This document shows, piece by piece, positions 16,827 through 26,092 of a stretch of 64,000 nt of DNA. Numbering within the stretch: position 1 is the first letter of the stretch; each line of letters opens with the position of its first letter. Source of the stretch: an uncultured Caulobacterales bacterium (lineage in GTDB: Bacteria > Pseudomonadota > Alphaproteobacteria > Caulobacterales > Maricaulaceae). A program made the position numbers and the translations under genes. The notes beneath the pieces were generated by a model. That model was not told the DNA's origin and did no database searches. It saw only the letters and a list, made by a program, of their open reading frames with translations. Location: assembly GCA_938003545.1 (NCBI GenBank), contig CALKXY010000017.1:62001-126000 (forward strand), in the 5' to 3' direction.

Positions 16827-18710
16827 ATGGCCACCGACTCGTCACAGGATAAAAAGCAAGAGACCGAACGCCCGAAATATGGGCCGAAGTTGATAGCAGA
16901 CTATGTCAAACGCTTACCGGGGAAGCCGGGCGTTTACCGCATGTTCGATCAATACGGGACCGTATTGTATGTCGGCAAAGCGAAAGACCTGAAAAAAAGG
17001 GTGAAAGCCTACACCAACTATGACCGTCACACGACGCGCATATGTCGGATGATCCGAGCCACAACGGCCATGGAGTTCGTGATCACGGAAAGCGAAACTG
17101 AGGCGCTGATCTTGGAAGCTACGTTGATCAAGCGGCTAAAGCCGCGATATAATATTCTGCTGAGGGACGATAAAAGTTTCCCTTACATTTTAGTGCGCAA
17201 GGACCATCCTGCAGCGCAGGTGACCAAACATCGTGGGGCGCGTAAAATCAAAGGCGACTATTATGGTCCGTTCGCTAGTGCAGGTGCCGTAAATCGAACG
17301 TTGGATACGCTGCAGCGTGCGTTCCGTCTGCGGAACTGCTCTGATAGTATCTATGACGCTCGGACACGGCCTTGCCTGCAATATCAAATCAAACGGTGTT
17401 CGGCTCCATGCACAGGCGAGATTTCTCTAGAGGATTATCAGGGATTAATTGATGAATCTGAGAGTTTTCTGAACGGGAAATCAGATGCTTTACGGCAAAA
17501 ACTTCAAGCTGAAATGCAAGCTGCTTCAAAGGCCATGGAGTTTGAAAAGGCAGCTGAGTTGCGAGACCGATTACAGGCGATTGCACAGGTTTTGACCAAG
17601 TCAGGTGCATCCAACGTCAATCCGAAGACGTTTTCAAATGCGGATGTGTTTGGATTATATACGGCTGGCGGTCAGACATGTGTTCAGGTGTTTTTCTTCC
17701 GAGCGGGCCAAAATTGGGGCACAAATTCATATTTCCCGAGACATTCGGCAGATGACCCGACAGCTCAAGTGCTTGGTGCATTTATTGCGCAATTCTACTC
17801 TAACAAGCCGATTCCCAAGCAAATCTTGTTGTCACATAAAGTGGAATCCTTTGACCTTCTTGTAAACGCATTGTCTGAGCGGGCTGCTGGAAAGGTTGAG
17901 GCTTTGATTCCGCAGCGTGGCGAAAAGCGAAAGATCGTGGGGCAGGCTGTTAAAAATGCCCAAGAAGCTCTTGGCCGGAAACTGGCTGAAACAGGCGCGC
18001 AAGAAAAACTCCTCGAAGAGATAAAAGAGCTTTTCGGTATGGACGATGCGCCCAACCGAATTGAAGTTTACGACAATAGCCATATCCAAGGGACCAATGC
18101 TGTTGGTGCCTTTATCGTGGCGGGCAGGGAAGGTTTCCAAAAGCGTGATTATCGCACCTTCAATATCCAAGACGACAGCATAACACCGGGGGATGATTTC
18201 GGTATGATGCGTGAGGTCCTTCACCGCCGTTTTGCACGCCTGTCCAAAGACCCAAAGTTGGAATGGCCCGATCTTGTGATTATTGATGGGGGCAAGGGGC
18301 AGCTTTCGGTCGTGACAGAAACACTGAAAAACCTTGGCGTCTTGGACCGCATTACGCTTGTCGCGATTGCCAAAGGCCCAGATCGTAATGCAGGCCGCGA
18401 GACGTTCCATATGAATGGGCAAGTGCCGTTCACACTACCGCTGCGCACGCCGTCGCTCTATTATTTGCAGCGTTTACGGGACGAGGCACATCGCTTTGCG
18501 ATTGGAACACATCGGGCGAAGAGGAAAAAATCTATGGTCGCTAATCCACTAGATGGGATTGACGGCATCGGTCCAGGGCGCAAGAAAGCCTTATTGAACC
18601 ACTTTGGTTCAGCGAAGGCGGTCAAGGGGGCTACCGTTGACGATCTGGCGTCGGTAGAGGGTGTTAGTCAAAAGCTAGCGCAGATAATCCATGACTATTT
18701 CCACGAATGA
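16827..18710 (+). CDS. uvrC: Excinuclease ABC subunit C
   Basis: The 627-residue protein has the full UvrC layout. A GIY-YIG nuclease is at about 32-110 ('[20 protein letters not shown]'), and a UVR motif for UvrB contact is near 235 ('[16 protein letters not shown]'). An RNase H-like endonuclease region starts around 410 ('[18 protein letters not shown]'), and C-terminal helix-hairpin-helix motifs follow ('[18 protein letters not shown]'). It makes both incisions around DNA lesions in nucleotide excision repair. The last 20 bases overlap the following phosphatidyltransferase gene. The uvrC-pgsA order is common in alphaproteobacteria. Confidence 0.97.
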   Translation: MATDSSQDKKQETERPKYGPKLIADYVKRLPGKPGVYRMFDQYGTVLYVGKAKDLKKRVKAYTNYDRHTTRICRMIRATTAMEFVITESETEALILEATLIKRLKPRYNILLRDDKSFPYILVRKDHPAAQVTKHRGARKIKGDYYGPFASAGAVNRTLDTLQRAFRLRNCSDSIYDARTRPCLQYQIKRCSAPCTGEISLEDYQGLIDESESFLNGKSDALRQKLQAEMQAASKAMEFEKAAELRDRLQAIAQVLTKSGASNVNPKTFSNADVFGLYTAGGQTCVQVFFFRAGQNWGTNSYFPRHSADDPTAQVLGAFIAQFYSNKPIPKQILLSHKVESFDLLVNALSERAAGKVEALIPQRGEKRKIVGQAVKNAQEALGRKLAETGAQEKLLEEIKELFGMDDAPNRIEVYDNSHIQGTNAVGAFIVAGREGFQKRDYRTFNIQDDSITPGDDFGMMREVLHRRFARLSKDPKLEWPDLVIIDGGKGQLSVVTETLKNLGVLDRITLVAIAKGPDRNAGRETFHMNGQVPFTLPLRTPSLYYLQRLRDEAHRFAIGTHRAKRKKSMVANPLDGIDGIGPGRKKALLNHFGSAKAVKGATVDDLASVEGVSQKLAQIIHDYFHE

Positions 18711-19434
18711 CTCTGGCACGAATGGTTCAGCTATGAATAGATCTGAAGATGTAATTGAAACAGTAGAGGGCGCGGGCGGCGCTTTGGCTGATGCCTTGAC
18801 CTGTTTGCGTATGTTGATCATGCCTGTCGTGGCCTTTTTGATCTGGAAAGGATGGCAACCCGTTGAAGCGGGCGGTATTGATTTAAACCTCACCATTCTG
18901 GCTTCCATCTTATTTGCTGTTGCTGCCATAACAGATGTGTTCGACGATTTTCTGGGCGGAAATGAGCGGTCCATTCACCGTCGATTTGGATATTTGGATG
19001 ACGTCGCCGACACGGTTCTGGTTGTCGGGACATTGGCGGCACTCCTATTTGTAATCATGCGCGCAGATATGATGCATTGGACATTTATGATCCCAGCTGT
19101 GGTTCTGATTGCACGGGAAATCATTGTAGGGCTGTTCAAAGGTTTCGAGCTTTCGCGCTTTGTTGTGGCTGACACGCTTCTATCTAATCTCAAATCTGGA
19201 CTGTCTATGCTCGCGACGTGCCTCCTACTGGCGTCGCCTTGGTTGCAGACTTGGATTGATAAAGCCCGAGCCAGTGAAACAAATGTGACGGAGGTTTTTG
19301 CCTCAACGTCGCCTTGGGTTTGGGTTATTGGAGAAATCACACTCTGGGTTGCTGCGATCATATCTATTGTCACAGCCGTCGCGATTTTCCGTATGGACTT
19401 CTCTAATTCAGATACAAATTCAGGTGAAACCTAA
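18691..19434 (+). CDS. Divergent CDP-alcohol phosphatidyltransferase family membrane protein
   Basis: The protein has 247 residues and about five membrane segments. The CDP-alcohol phosphatidyltransferase signature is D-x2-DG-x2-AR-x8-G-x3-D-x3-D. Here the four Asp stand at exact spacing (D82, D85, D103, D107), but the Gly after the second Asp is D86, Ala-Arg is Gly89-Gly90, and the second Gly position is F99. The metal and catalytic Asp set is kept while the CDP-contact residues are changed. The neighbouring pgsA has the full signature, so this looks like a divergent paralogue with another substrate or a structural role. The start overlaps uvrC; ATG 18733 is an alternative. The stop is directly adjacent to the pgsA start. 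Confidence 0.7.
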   Translation: MTISTNDSGTNGSAMNRSEDVIETVEGAGGALADALTCLRMLIMPVVAFLIWKGWQPVEAGGIDLNLTILASILFAVAAITDVFDDFLGGNERSIHRRFGYLDDVADTVLVVGTLAALLFVIMRADMMHWTFMIPAVVLIAREIIVGLFKGFELSRFVVADTLLSNLKSGLSMLATCLLLASPWLQTWIDKARASETNVTEVFASTSPWVWVIGEITLWVAAIISIVTAVAIFRMDFSNSDTNSGET

Positions 19435-20070
19435 GTGGACCAGCCCATCATAACAACACCGAGTGATCGCCATCGTCTTTGGTGGGTGCCCAATGCTCTG
19501 ACAATTGGAAGAATCATGGTCGTTCCAATTTTGATGGCGGGAATTCTCGCGCTAGGTTTGCGGCAAGAAAGCCTATTCGCGAGTGTACCAATTGTGGGTG
19601 GCTTATTTATCATTGCTACGGCTACAGATTGGCTGGATGGCTATTTGGCTCGCAAATGGAAAGTTGTCTCTGGGTTCGGCCGCATGATTGATCCGATAGC
19701 TGACAAACTCTTGGTCGCAGGGTGCTTGATTGCGCTGATGATTGTTGCGCAGGGCAATTGGCTTTTCATGTATCCTGCCGTGGCTATCATCTTTCGGGAT
19801 ATTTTGGTCTCAGGGGCGCGTGAACATGCGGCGCTAACTGGGCGCATCATGCCGCCGACAAAATTAGCGAAATGGAAGACGGCCTTTGAAATGGCTGCAA
19901 TCGCCGCTTTGATCGTATGGACGATTGGTCTGGCGACCTTACCTTTCGATGATGCGGTGCAGGCTATTATGCAAACCGCGCGGATAGCTGGGCTCGTGAT
20001 GCTTTGGATTGCTGCGATGTTGTCGGTCTATACAGGGTCACTTTATCTGCGTGCCGCCGTCGCGAAGTAG
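19435..20070 (+). CDS. pgsA: CDP-diacylglycerol-glycerol-3-phosphate 3-phosphatidyltransferase
   Basis: The 211-residue inner-membrane enzyme starts at GTG 19435, immediately after the preceding stop. It shows 'PNALTIGRI' and a complete signature: D65-WL-D68-G69-YL-A72-R73, then G82, D86 and D90 ('GRMIDPIAD'). It transfers phosphatidyl from CDP-diacylglycerol to glycerol-3-phosphate, the committed step to phosphatidylglycerol. Position after uvrC is conserved in related bacteria. Confidence 0.95.
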   Translation: MDQPIITTPSDRHRLWWVPNALTIGRIMVVPILMAGILALGLRQESLFASVPIVGGLFIIATATDWLDGYLARKWKVVSGFGRMIDPIADKLLVAGCLIALMIVAQGNWLFMYPAVAIIFRDILVSGAREHAALTGRIMPPTKLAKWKTAFEMAAIAALIVWTIGLATLPFDDAVQAIMQTARIAGLVMLWIAAMLSVYTGSLYLRAAVAK

Positions 20071-20108
20071 TGACAAAGCCACGCGAGTCGGGATAGGCGC
20101 GCCAACCA

Positions 20109-20804
20109 ATGTCTCTCTGGACCAACATATCGACGGCTGCGGCCCGCCTCTTTGGCCCGCCAAATAGTGATGACGGCAATGGCCGTGCCGCAAAAGTGGA
20201 CGAAGCCAAGCTCGTCGCCGCGCTTGTCGCGCTGGGGGCTAAGATGGCAAAGGCTGATGGGCAGGTTAGGAGCGAGGATATTCGAGCCTTTCGTCAGGTC
20301 TTTCGTACGGACCCACAAACAGAAGCGACGATCGGGCGGTTCTTTGATCTCGCGCGTCAGACAACGTTAGGCTTTGAACGCTATGCGCGGATCGTCGCGA
20401 AAGCGTTTCGGGCACAACCAGGCATATTAGAAGACGTGATGGATGGCCTGTTTCATATTGCACTGGCTGATGGGATTGTCACAGATGATGAGGCCAAATT
20501 TCTAGAAACTGTCGCGAATGTATTCGGATTCTCTGAACGTGAATTTAAACGCATTCGAAGTGCGCATTTAGGGCAGGATGCAGACGACCCTTATCTGATC
20601 CTTGGTGTCGATTGGAATATATCCGATTCAGACTTGAAGCGCGCTTATCGTCGGCAAGCCGCAGCAAACCATCCTGACCGCCTTATGGCGCGGGGGTTGC
20701 CTAAGGAGATGGTCGGGTTGGCCACGCATAAAATGGCGATTATCAATCGCGCTTATGCTCAAATCATAGATGAGCGAAAAGCTCGAAAGCCTTTACTGAC
20801 GTAA
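20109..20804 (+). CDS. TerB-DnaJ domain protein (DjlA-like)
   Basis: The 231-residue protein has an N-terminal TerB-like helical domain ('AKMAKADGQVRSEDI', 'ALADGIVTDDEAKFL'). A C-terminal J domain ('DPYLILGVDWNISDSD', with the HPD motif at H188-P189-D190) completes it. The HPD loop stimulates the ATPase of DnaK, so it is a DnaK co-chaperone. Unlike E. coli DjlA it lacks an N-terminal membrane helix and should be cytosolic. It lies 38 bases after pgsA. Confidence 0.92.
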   Translation: MSLWTNISTAAARLFGPPNSDDGNGRAAKVDEAKLVAALVALGAKMAKADGQVRSEDIRAFRQVFRTDPQTEATIGRFFDLARQTTLGFERYARIVAKAFRAQPGILEDVMDGLFHIALADGIVTDDEAKFLETVANVFGFSEREFKRIRSAHLGQDADDPYLILGVDWNISDSDLKRAYRRQAAANHPDRLMARGLPKEMVGLATHKMAIINRAYAQIIDERKARKPLLT

Positions 20805-20888
20805 AAATCAGCTAACGCGCCTAAATATGTCGAATTTGACACGAAAGCTGGACTTGACGAATGACCATTTCGCGACGACATTGATACC

Positions 20889-21278
20889 ATGACACAAACG
20901 TTCCAAATCCAAGGGCGTCAGCCCAGCCTTTTTTCCACAATTGCTCGCACAGCTTTTTTAGCTGTCGCTGCAATTGGGGGCCTATTCATGATCGTTTTTT
21001 CTGCAGCCTTTGCGTTGTTTGCAGTAGCCGGTGTTGCCGTGATTGGGTTTTTGGTCTTTGCCTTTTTCTGGACCAAAGCGAAACTGACAGGCAAACCATT
21101 CGGCCCCAAAGCTATGATGGGGGCGCAATTTGAGCAGATGCGTAAGGATATGGAATCGCAGTTAGGTGCGAACTCGAATGCTTCATATGAAACGAAGTCA
21201 GCCTCGATGAATTCTAGGCAACAAGGGCCTGTGGTAGATGCACGGCGAACGCCCGATGGCTGGTCTGTAGACGACTAA
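20889..21278 (+). CDS. Small membrane protein, unrecognised
   Basis: 129 residues. Two adjacent hydrophobic stretches at about residues 18-62 ('AFLAVAAIGGLFMIVFSAAF' and 'AGVAVIGFLVFAFFW') form a hairpin. A polar tail rich in Met, Gln and Ser ends 'RTPDGWSVDD'. No family is recognised. It is followed by a terminator, so it closes the transcription unit that starts upstream. Confidence 0.75.
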   Translation: MTQTFQIQGRQPSLFSTIARTAFLAVAAIGGLFMIVFSAAFALFAVAGVAVIGFLVFAFFWTKAKLTGKPFGPKAMMGAQFEQMRKDMESQLGANSNASYETKSASMNSRQQGPVVDARRTPDGWSVDD

Positions 21279-21305
21279 ACACTTTCAATCAAAATTTGTC
21301 CTGAT

Positions 21306-21335
21306 AAGCCCGCGTTATGCGGGCTTTTGATTTTT
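21306..21335 (+). terminator. Rho-independent terminator overlapping the next start codon
   Basis: AAGCCCGC (21306-21313), loop GTTAT, GCGGGCTT (21319-21326), then TTGATTTTT. The 8-pair stem lies 28 bases after the stop of the small membrane protein. The ATG at 21317 of the EamA gene sits in loop and stem. Confidence 0.75.
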
Positions 21336-22192
21336 GGATAATGATGTTGTGCTGCCTCTGTTGGGGTGGGAACTTTGTGATGACGGCTTGGGCTTTGGGT
21401 GGTTCTACTGTTCCTCCCTTTATGCTGGCTGCAACGAGAGCCGCTATGGTGTTAGTTTTGATGGGCGCGTTTTTGTTTCGTCCATTGCCTAAGCAATTTT
21501 TGCGTCTTCTCTTTGTGTCTTTCTGTGTCGGACCTCTGCATTTAGGGCTGCTATACACTGGCTTACAGACTGCACCTGCATCTGGCGCATCGATCATATC
21601 CCAAGCCCTTATCCCTTTAGCGACATTATTATCTGTAATTTGGCTGAAAGAGAAAATTGGATGGCGACGGAGTTTGGCTATTGTTGGGGCCTTAATAGGC
21701 GTCGTCATTATGATTTACGAACCCGGCGCGCTAAGTTTTGATTTGGGTTTAATTTATATCCTAGGTGCCTATGTGGCCATGGCGATTGGTACAGTCGCAA
21801 TTCGCCGCATCCCTGACATAGACTGGCGAGTATATGTGGCTTGGACGGCCGTTATGGTATTTATACTCTCCTCAGCAACATCGCTCATATTTGAGATGAA
21901 CCATGGGGAAGTCTGGAAAGTGGACAAAGCTCCGTTGCTAATTGCAGCAGCTTATGCCGCCATTAGCGTTTCGGTCATCGCGCATGGGCAATATTTTCGT
22001 CTTCTGCAAACTTACCCCGTTAATCGTGTTGTGCCGCTGGGTATCATGATTACAGTTTTTGCGACTATATTGGGTGTGCTGATTTTAGATGAAGTTCTGT
22101 ATCAGCGTTACATTGTTGGGGCGGTTTTGATTCTACCTTGTGTCTGGTTCATCGCCAGACGTGGCACGCCAGCACCTGCGGAGATGGATTAA
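21317..22192 (+). CDS. EamA (DMT superfamily) transporter
   Basis: The 291-residue membrane protein has about ten helices in two EamA repeats. Each opens with a 'CWGGNFV'/'VAMAIGTVAIRR'-like segment, and the first ends 'LPLATLLSVIWLKEKIGWRR', the typical EamA signature. The family exports amino acids and other metabolites; substrate unknown. The start at 21317 gives the usual short N-terminus before helix 1 but has no clear ribosome site and lies inside a terminator hairpin; ATG 21341 is a possible later start. Confidence 0.88.
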   Translation: MRAFDFWIMMLCCLCWGGNFVMTAWALGGSTVPPFMLAATRAAMVLVLMGAFLFRPLPKQFLRLLFVSFCVGPLHLGLLYTGLQTAPASGASIISQALIPLATLLSVIWLKEKIGWRRSLAIVGALIGVVIMIYEPGALSFDLGLIYILGAYVAMAIGTVAIRRIPDIDWRVYVAWTAVMVFILSSATSLIFEMNHGEVWKVDKAPLLIAAAYAAISVSVIAHGQYFRLLQTYPVNRVVPLGIMITVFATILGVLILDEVLYQRYIVGAVLILPCVWFIARRGTPAPAEMD

Positions 22193-22265
22193 TGGCTATA
22201 AAAGCTGTGTTGAAGCTCGAAGCTGTCAGGCAAATGGATGTGAAATATCCGCGTGAGACGTCAAC

Positions 22266-23006
22266 ATGAGTAGTCCAAATTTCAATGATCGAAAATTACC
22301 AATTACAATGTTGGTCCTGCATTACACAGGCATGGAAAGTGCTGATGTGGCGAGAGCGCGCCTGTGCGACCCATCAGCAGAAGTAAGCGCACATTGGTTT
22401 GTAACCGAAGATGGAAATGTCGAAAGCCTTGTGCCTGAAGCTAAACGCGCTTGGCATGCAGGTGTTGGGAGTTGGAACGGCATCACGGATGTCAACTCGG
22501 CCAGTATTGGCGTTGAGATCGCGAATGGAGGTCATAATCTATTGCAGGAGGATGGCAGCTTGCCGCCATACCCAGATGCTCAAATCCTCGCCGTCATTAA
22601 ACTCTGCAAAGAGATTGTCGCGCGTCATGATATTAAACCTGCCAATATTGTCGGACATTCAGATATTGCGCCTGACCGCAAAGAAGACCCGGGTGAGCAT
22701 TTTCCATGGGCAGGTTTAGCAGCAGCAGGCATCGGGCTTTGGCCCGGCGAGCTTTCTGATGATGACCGTATTTTATTTGAGCTAGGAGACAGAGATCGCG
22801 GCGTATCGATTATCCAGCGCGGCCTCGCTGACCTTGGCTATGGGATCAGTGTGACGGGATGTTTGGATGATCAAACCCAAGCCGTTATCCGTGCTGTCCA
22901 ACGCCGCTACCGCCCGTCGAAAGTTGATGGTGTGATCGATATGCAGCTTATGGACGTGTTGAAACGCCTCAGCCTGATGATGCGCGGCGAGGAAACTAAC
23001 GCTTAG
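22266..23006 (+). CDS. ampD: N-acetylmuramoyl-L-alanine amidase, AmpD type
   Basis: The 246-residue protein has no signal peptide. The N-terminal amidase_2 domain has zinc ligands H19 ('LVLHYTG'), H131 ('VGHSDIAPDRK') and D141, with the 10-residue H-D spacing of AmpD. The C-terminal 70 residues resemble a peptidoglycan-binding domain ('GLADLGYGISVTG', 'VIRAVQRRY'). It removes stem peptides from anhydro-muropeptides during cell-wall recycling in the cytosol. The gene end overlaps the convergent DUF1304 gene by 11 bases. Confidence 0.93.
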   Translation: MSSPNFNDRKLPITMLVLHYTGMESADVARARLCDPSAEVSAHWFVTEDGNVESLVPEAKRAWHAGVGSWNGITDVNSASIGVEIANGGHNLLQEDGSLPPYPDAQILAVIKLCKEIVARHDIKPANIVGHSDIAPDRKEDPGEHFPWAGLAAAGIGLWPGELSDDDRILFELGDRDRGVSIIQRGLADLGYGISVTGCLDDQTQAVIRAVQRRYRPSKVDGVIDMQLMDVLKRLSLMMRGEETNA

Positions 23007-23349
23007 AAAGTGTCAAAACCAAAGCGAGGGCTGCAGGTACAGCCTGCACGAGCAGGATGGTTGGGCTGACGGTGAGTGCGCCAAATACGCCAGCTATGAA
23101 CACGCAAAGCAGGAAGAATATCCGTACGTCTCGCTTCGCTGCGATAAGGCTCCAGATTAAACCTGCCGCTAAAAATCCATTATAAAGCCCTTGATTTTTC
23201 GCCATAAAAGCTGTGTCTGATGCAAATTCTGAGGTTATGCCAAACATGCCTATGCCGATGGGATGTTGCCAGAGAAACATCTCTACGATCATAAATCCGA
23301 TGTGTTGCAGGGCCACGAAACCTGTCAGCAATTTAGCGATCATCTTCAT
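22996..23349 (-). CDS. DUF1304 family membrane protein
   Basis: The 117-residue protein has four membrane helices. Family features are the N-terminal 'LQHIGFMIVEMFLW' and 'NQGLYNGFLAAGLIW'. The function of the family is not established. It overlaps the end of the upstream D-aminoacylase-like gene by 4 bases, so it is the last gene of that minus-strand operon. Confidence 0.88.
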   Translation of the reverse strand: MKMIAKLLTGFVALQHIGFMIVEMFLWQHPIGIGMFGITSEFASDTAFMAKNQGLYNGFLAAGLIWSLIAAKRDVRIFFLLCVFIAGVFGALTVSPTILLVQAVPAALALVLTLSKR

Positions 23350-25124
23350 GTGTTGACTCCACTTCTTACAAGGCGGCCTGGTCTGGCGGCTGTGAGTTGA
23401 TCATTTGCAATAACTTGCTCACCATTGACGAAGGTTGCCATATAGCCTTCGACAGGCTGCAATAGGCGTTGCCCGCCTGCGGGTAAGTCTTGGACCATGA
23501 CAGGAACGCCGAGGCTTAACCCCTCATAATTGATGACGTTTAAATCGGCTTTCTGTCCGATAGCAATGCGGCCGCGATCAGATAGGCCGAGATAATCAGC
23601 GGCATCGGCAGTTAACATTTGCACGGCGCGAGCCAGTTCGATGCCAGACTTGCCACGTTTTAAGCGATCACGGGTCCAATGGGCGAGGAGATAGGTTGGG
23701 AAACTTGCATCGCAGATTGTTCCTACATGCGCACCGCCATCAGATAACCCAGGCAAAGCCTTTGGATGGCGCATCATTGTTAGGACATTGTCATAATTCA
23801 TGTGCGTGTAATTATAGACAGGGAAATAAAACAGAGCTTTGCCGTCATCTTCTAACAAAAGATCATAGGCCATTTCCCATACACTCACGCCCGCATCCCG
23901 CGCGAGGCCTGCGATGGAGGCTTCAGACGTTGGTTCGTAATCGACAGAACCTTCATGACGGTTCATTGGGAAGATTTTTTCTGATAATTGGGGAAAGGTC
24001 GCGATCATCATATCAACGAGTGGAGGAACAGGACTATCATCGCCCGAAAGCGGGACAGGCGTTTCTGACAAAAGCTGCGCTTTAAAAGCAGGGTCTCGCA
24101 AGCGTTCAACACGTTGTTCCAAAGAAAGGGCCGCGATACTCAAATAGCTGGGGAAGGCCATGATAGGATGGAAGGTGCAGTTCAGCCCGTTTATGGCCCC
24201 AATCGCACGCGGGGCTACTTGGAATGATATGTCGAGACCATCTGCGTTGAGGGCGTCTGTACTGGAAATAATGTTCTTCCAATCATCGGGGGCGAAGTCA
24301 CGCTCCATGAGGCTCATAGACCCAGGGCGTCCAGCGCCTGCGCGGAAGAAGGCTTCCATCAAGGCGAACTCCGTCTCGAATGTTTCACCCGGGCGGACCA
24401 TGTCGAAATCATTCACGGCTTGTAGAACGCCGTGACCCGAGGCTGCGACTGCGCGGGCTAAGCCTTCGAGCTCATCTTTCCCGGCTTCTGAAGCGGGCGT
24501 CCAGCCACCGTCACTGGATTTGTGAAAGTCACTACGTCCCGTGGAAAGGCCAATGGCTCCTGCGTCCATGGCGTCGCGAACCAGTGTTTCCATAAGTGAA
24601 ATTTCGGCCTTCGTTGCGGGTTGATTGAAGACGGCTCTATCGCCCATCGCAAAAACGCGCAGAGGGTCGTGCGGGATCATTGCCGCGATGTTGATTGTGC
24701 GCGGATGCGAGTCTAACGCGTCTAGATATTCTGGAAAACTTTCCCATTCCCAATTTATACCTTCATGAAGCGCCGTGCCGGGGATGTCTTCAACGCCTTC
24801 CATCAGGCGGATGAGCTTATCTCTATCGGCCTCGCGGCAAGGGGCGAAACCAACGCCACAATTGCCCATGACAGCCGTTGTGACACCGTGATTGACGCTG
24901 GGTTGCAAGGCGTCGTCCCAGCTGACTTGCCCGTCATAGTGGGTGTGTAGATCGATAAAGCCGGGGGTTACGATATGGCCATTGGCATCCAGTGTTTCCT
25001 TGGCCGCGCCGAGGGCATTACCAATGGCGGTTATGCGGCCGTCTGAAATTGCGATATCGACGTTCTGACTTTCTTTTCCAGATCCGTCAAAAACAGTCCC
25101 GCCCTTAATTAGCAGATCGTGCAT
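23346..25124 (-). CDS. N-acyl-D-amino-acid deacylase family amidohydrolase
   Basis: From ATG 25124 (GGAAAG just upstream) the enzyme has 592 residues. The small beta-sandwich start '[15 protein letters not shown]' leads to '[13 protein letters not shown]' with metal ligands H60 and H62, '[10 protein letters not shown]' with the metal-binding Cys of D-aminoacylases, and late '[13 protein letters not shown]'. Members release the acyl group from N-acyl-D-amino acids or related amides in the cytosol. It overlaps the upstream BASS transporter gene by 20 bases, which links uptake and hydrolysis. Confidence 0.88.
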   Translation of the reverse strand: MHDLLIKGGTVFDGSGKESQNVDIAISDGRITAIGNALGAAKETLDANGHIVTPGFIDLHTHYDGQVSWDDALQPSVNHGVTTAVMGNCGVGFAPCREADRDKLIRLMEGVEDIPGTALHEGINWEWESFPEYLDALDSHPRTINIAAMIPHDPLRVFAMGDRAVFNQPATKAEISLMETLVRDAMDAGAIGLSTGRSDFHKSSDGGWTPASEAGKDELEGLARAVAASGHGVLQAVNDFDMVRPGETFETEFALMEAFFRAGAGRPGSMSLMERDFAPDDWKNIISSTDALNADGLDISFQVAPRAIGAINGLNCTFHPIMAFPSYLSIAALSLEQRVERLRDPAFKAQLLSETPVPLSGDDSPVPPLVDMMIATFPQLSEKIFPMNRHEGSVDYEPTSEASIAGLARDAGVSVWEMAYDLLLEDDGKALFYFPVYNYTHMNYDNVLTMMRHPKALPGLSDGGAHVGTICDASFPTYLLAHWTRDRLKRGKSGIELARAVQMLTADAADYLGLSDRGRIAIGQKADLNVINYEGLSLGVPVMVQDLPAGGQRLLQPVEGYMATFVNGEQVIANDQLTAARPGRLVRSGVNT

Positions 25125-26013
25125 CTTTCCATCTCCACATAAACGCGAGTAAGCCGCCACCGATAAGATGCCAGACACCCCACAATCCTGCAACCGCCGC
25201 CGCGCCGCCTAATCCGTTTAGCTGCGTCAGCAAGATCACGATACCAAGGCCAGAGTTTTGAATGCCAACTTCAATGGTCAACGCTCGCCGACTGGCTTGA
25301 TCCGCTTTGACAATCCGAGCGGCTAAATTTCCTAGAGTGAAGGCGCAAAAATTGTGCAGAATTACAAGGCCGAAGAGCCCTAAGCCTAAGGCTAGGAAAA
25401 CAGGATATAGGCGCAGGCTGGCAATTAATATGATTGCGAGAAGCGCGAGGCCTGAAATAACGGCAAGCGGCGTTTGAAGCACGTCAGCAACTTTGGGCGC
25501 TAAGTGTCGAACGGTCATCCCCATAAGCAAAGGTAAGGCAAGAATTACAAGGGTTTGGATAAGGAAGCTAACAACATCTATGTCGATCTGCGTGAGCAGT
25601 TCGCGTGTGGGCGGGTAAAGCCCGCTCCAGAATAAAATAGAGAGCGGGGTCAGAAAGGCTGCGAATACAGATGAGGTTGCCGTTAAGCTGACAGACAAGG
25701 CCGTATTCGCGCGTCCGAATAAGGCGATCAGGTTAGATGTATTGCCGCCTGGACAGCACGAAATCAGGATCATGCCTAAGGCAACGCTGGGGTGCGGAGA
25801 GAGCAGAAAGCAAAGGGCTAGGGTCAGAATAGGGAGGCCGATAATTTGGCTCAACACGCCTGATAAATATACACGTGGTTCAGTTCTGAAAAAAGCAAAA
25901 CTTGACGGCTTTAGGCTTAAGGCGACGGCAAACATCATGACGGCCAAGACAACAGCCATTCCGATTTCCGACGTTGAGCCTAAATCCAATTGGAAGTCGT
26001 CAATGTCGTTCAT
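25105..26013 (-). CDS. Bile acid:sodium symporter (BASS) family transporter
   Basis: The 302-residue membrane protein has about nine or ten helices. Characteristic are 'ALGMILISCCPGGNTSN' and 'VGIQNSGLGIVIL', the two crossing Na+-site motifs of BASS carriers. The family moves organic anions with Na+; the bacterial substrates vary and are not predictable here. It overlaps the deacylase gene and lies 79 bases downstream of the lipoprotein amidohydrolase gene, all on the minus strand. Confidence 0.9.
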   Translation of the reverse strand: MNDIDDFQLDLGSTSEIGMAVVLAVMMFAVALSLKPSSFAFFRTEPRVYLSGVLSQIIGLPILTLALCFLLSPHPSVALGMILISCCPGGNTSNLIALFGRANTALSVSLTATSSVFAAFLTPLSILFWSGLYPPTRELLTQIDIDVVSFLIQTLVILALPLLMGMTVRHLAPKVADVLQTPLAVISGLALLAIILIASLRLYPVFLALGLGLFGLVILHNFCAFTLGNLAARIVKADQASRRALTIEVGIQNSGLGIVILLTQLNGLGGAAAVAGLWGVWHLIGGGLLAFMWRWKDARSAN

Positions 26014-26092
26014 AGAGAGCCTGTTAAAACTTGCGTAGACTTAGGCGTGTCGGACAGCTGAAGAGAAAGCAATAGATAAGGCCAAGTCCTGT

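Noticed and set aside
17832-18422. 196-codon open frame antisense to uvrC
   Set aside because: uvrC is certain in this region, and the antisense product shows no family features.
18691-19434. Calling the first phosphatidyltransferase catalytically dead
   Set aside because: On closer counting all four aspartates are at canonical spacing; only the Gly and Ala-Arg positions differ, so loss of activity cannot be claimed.
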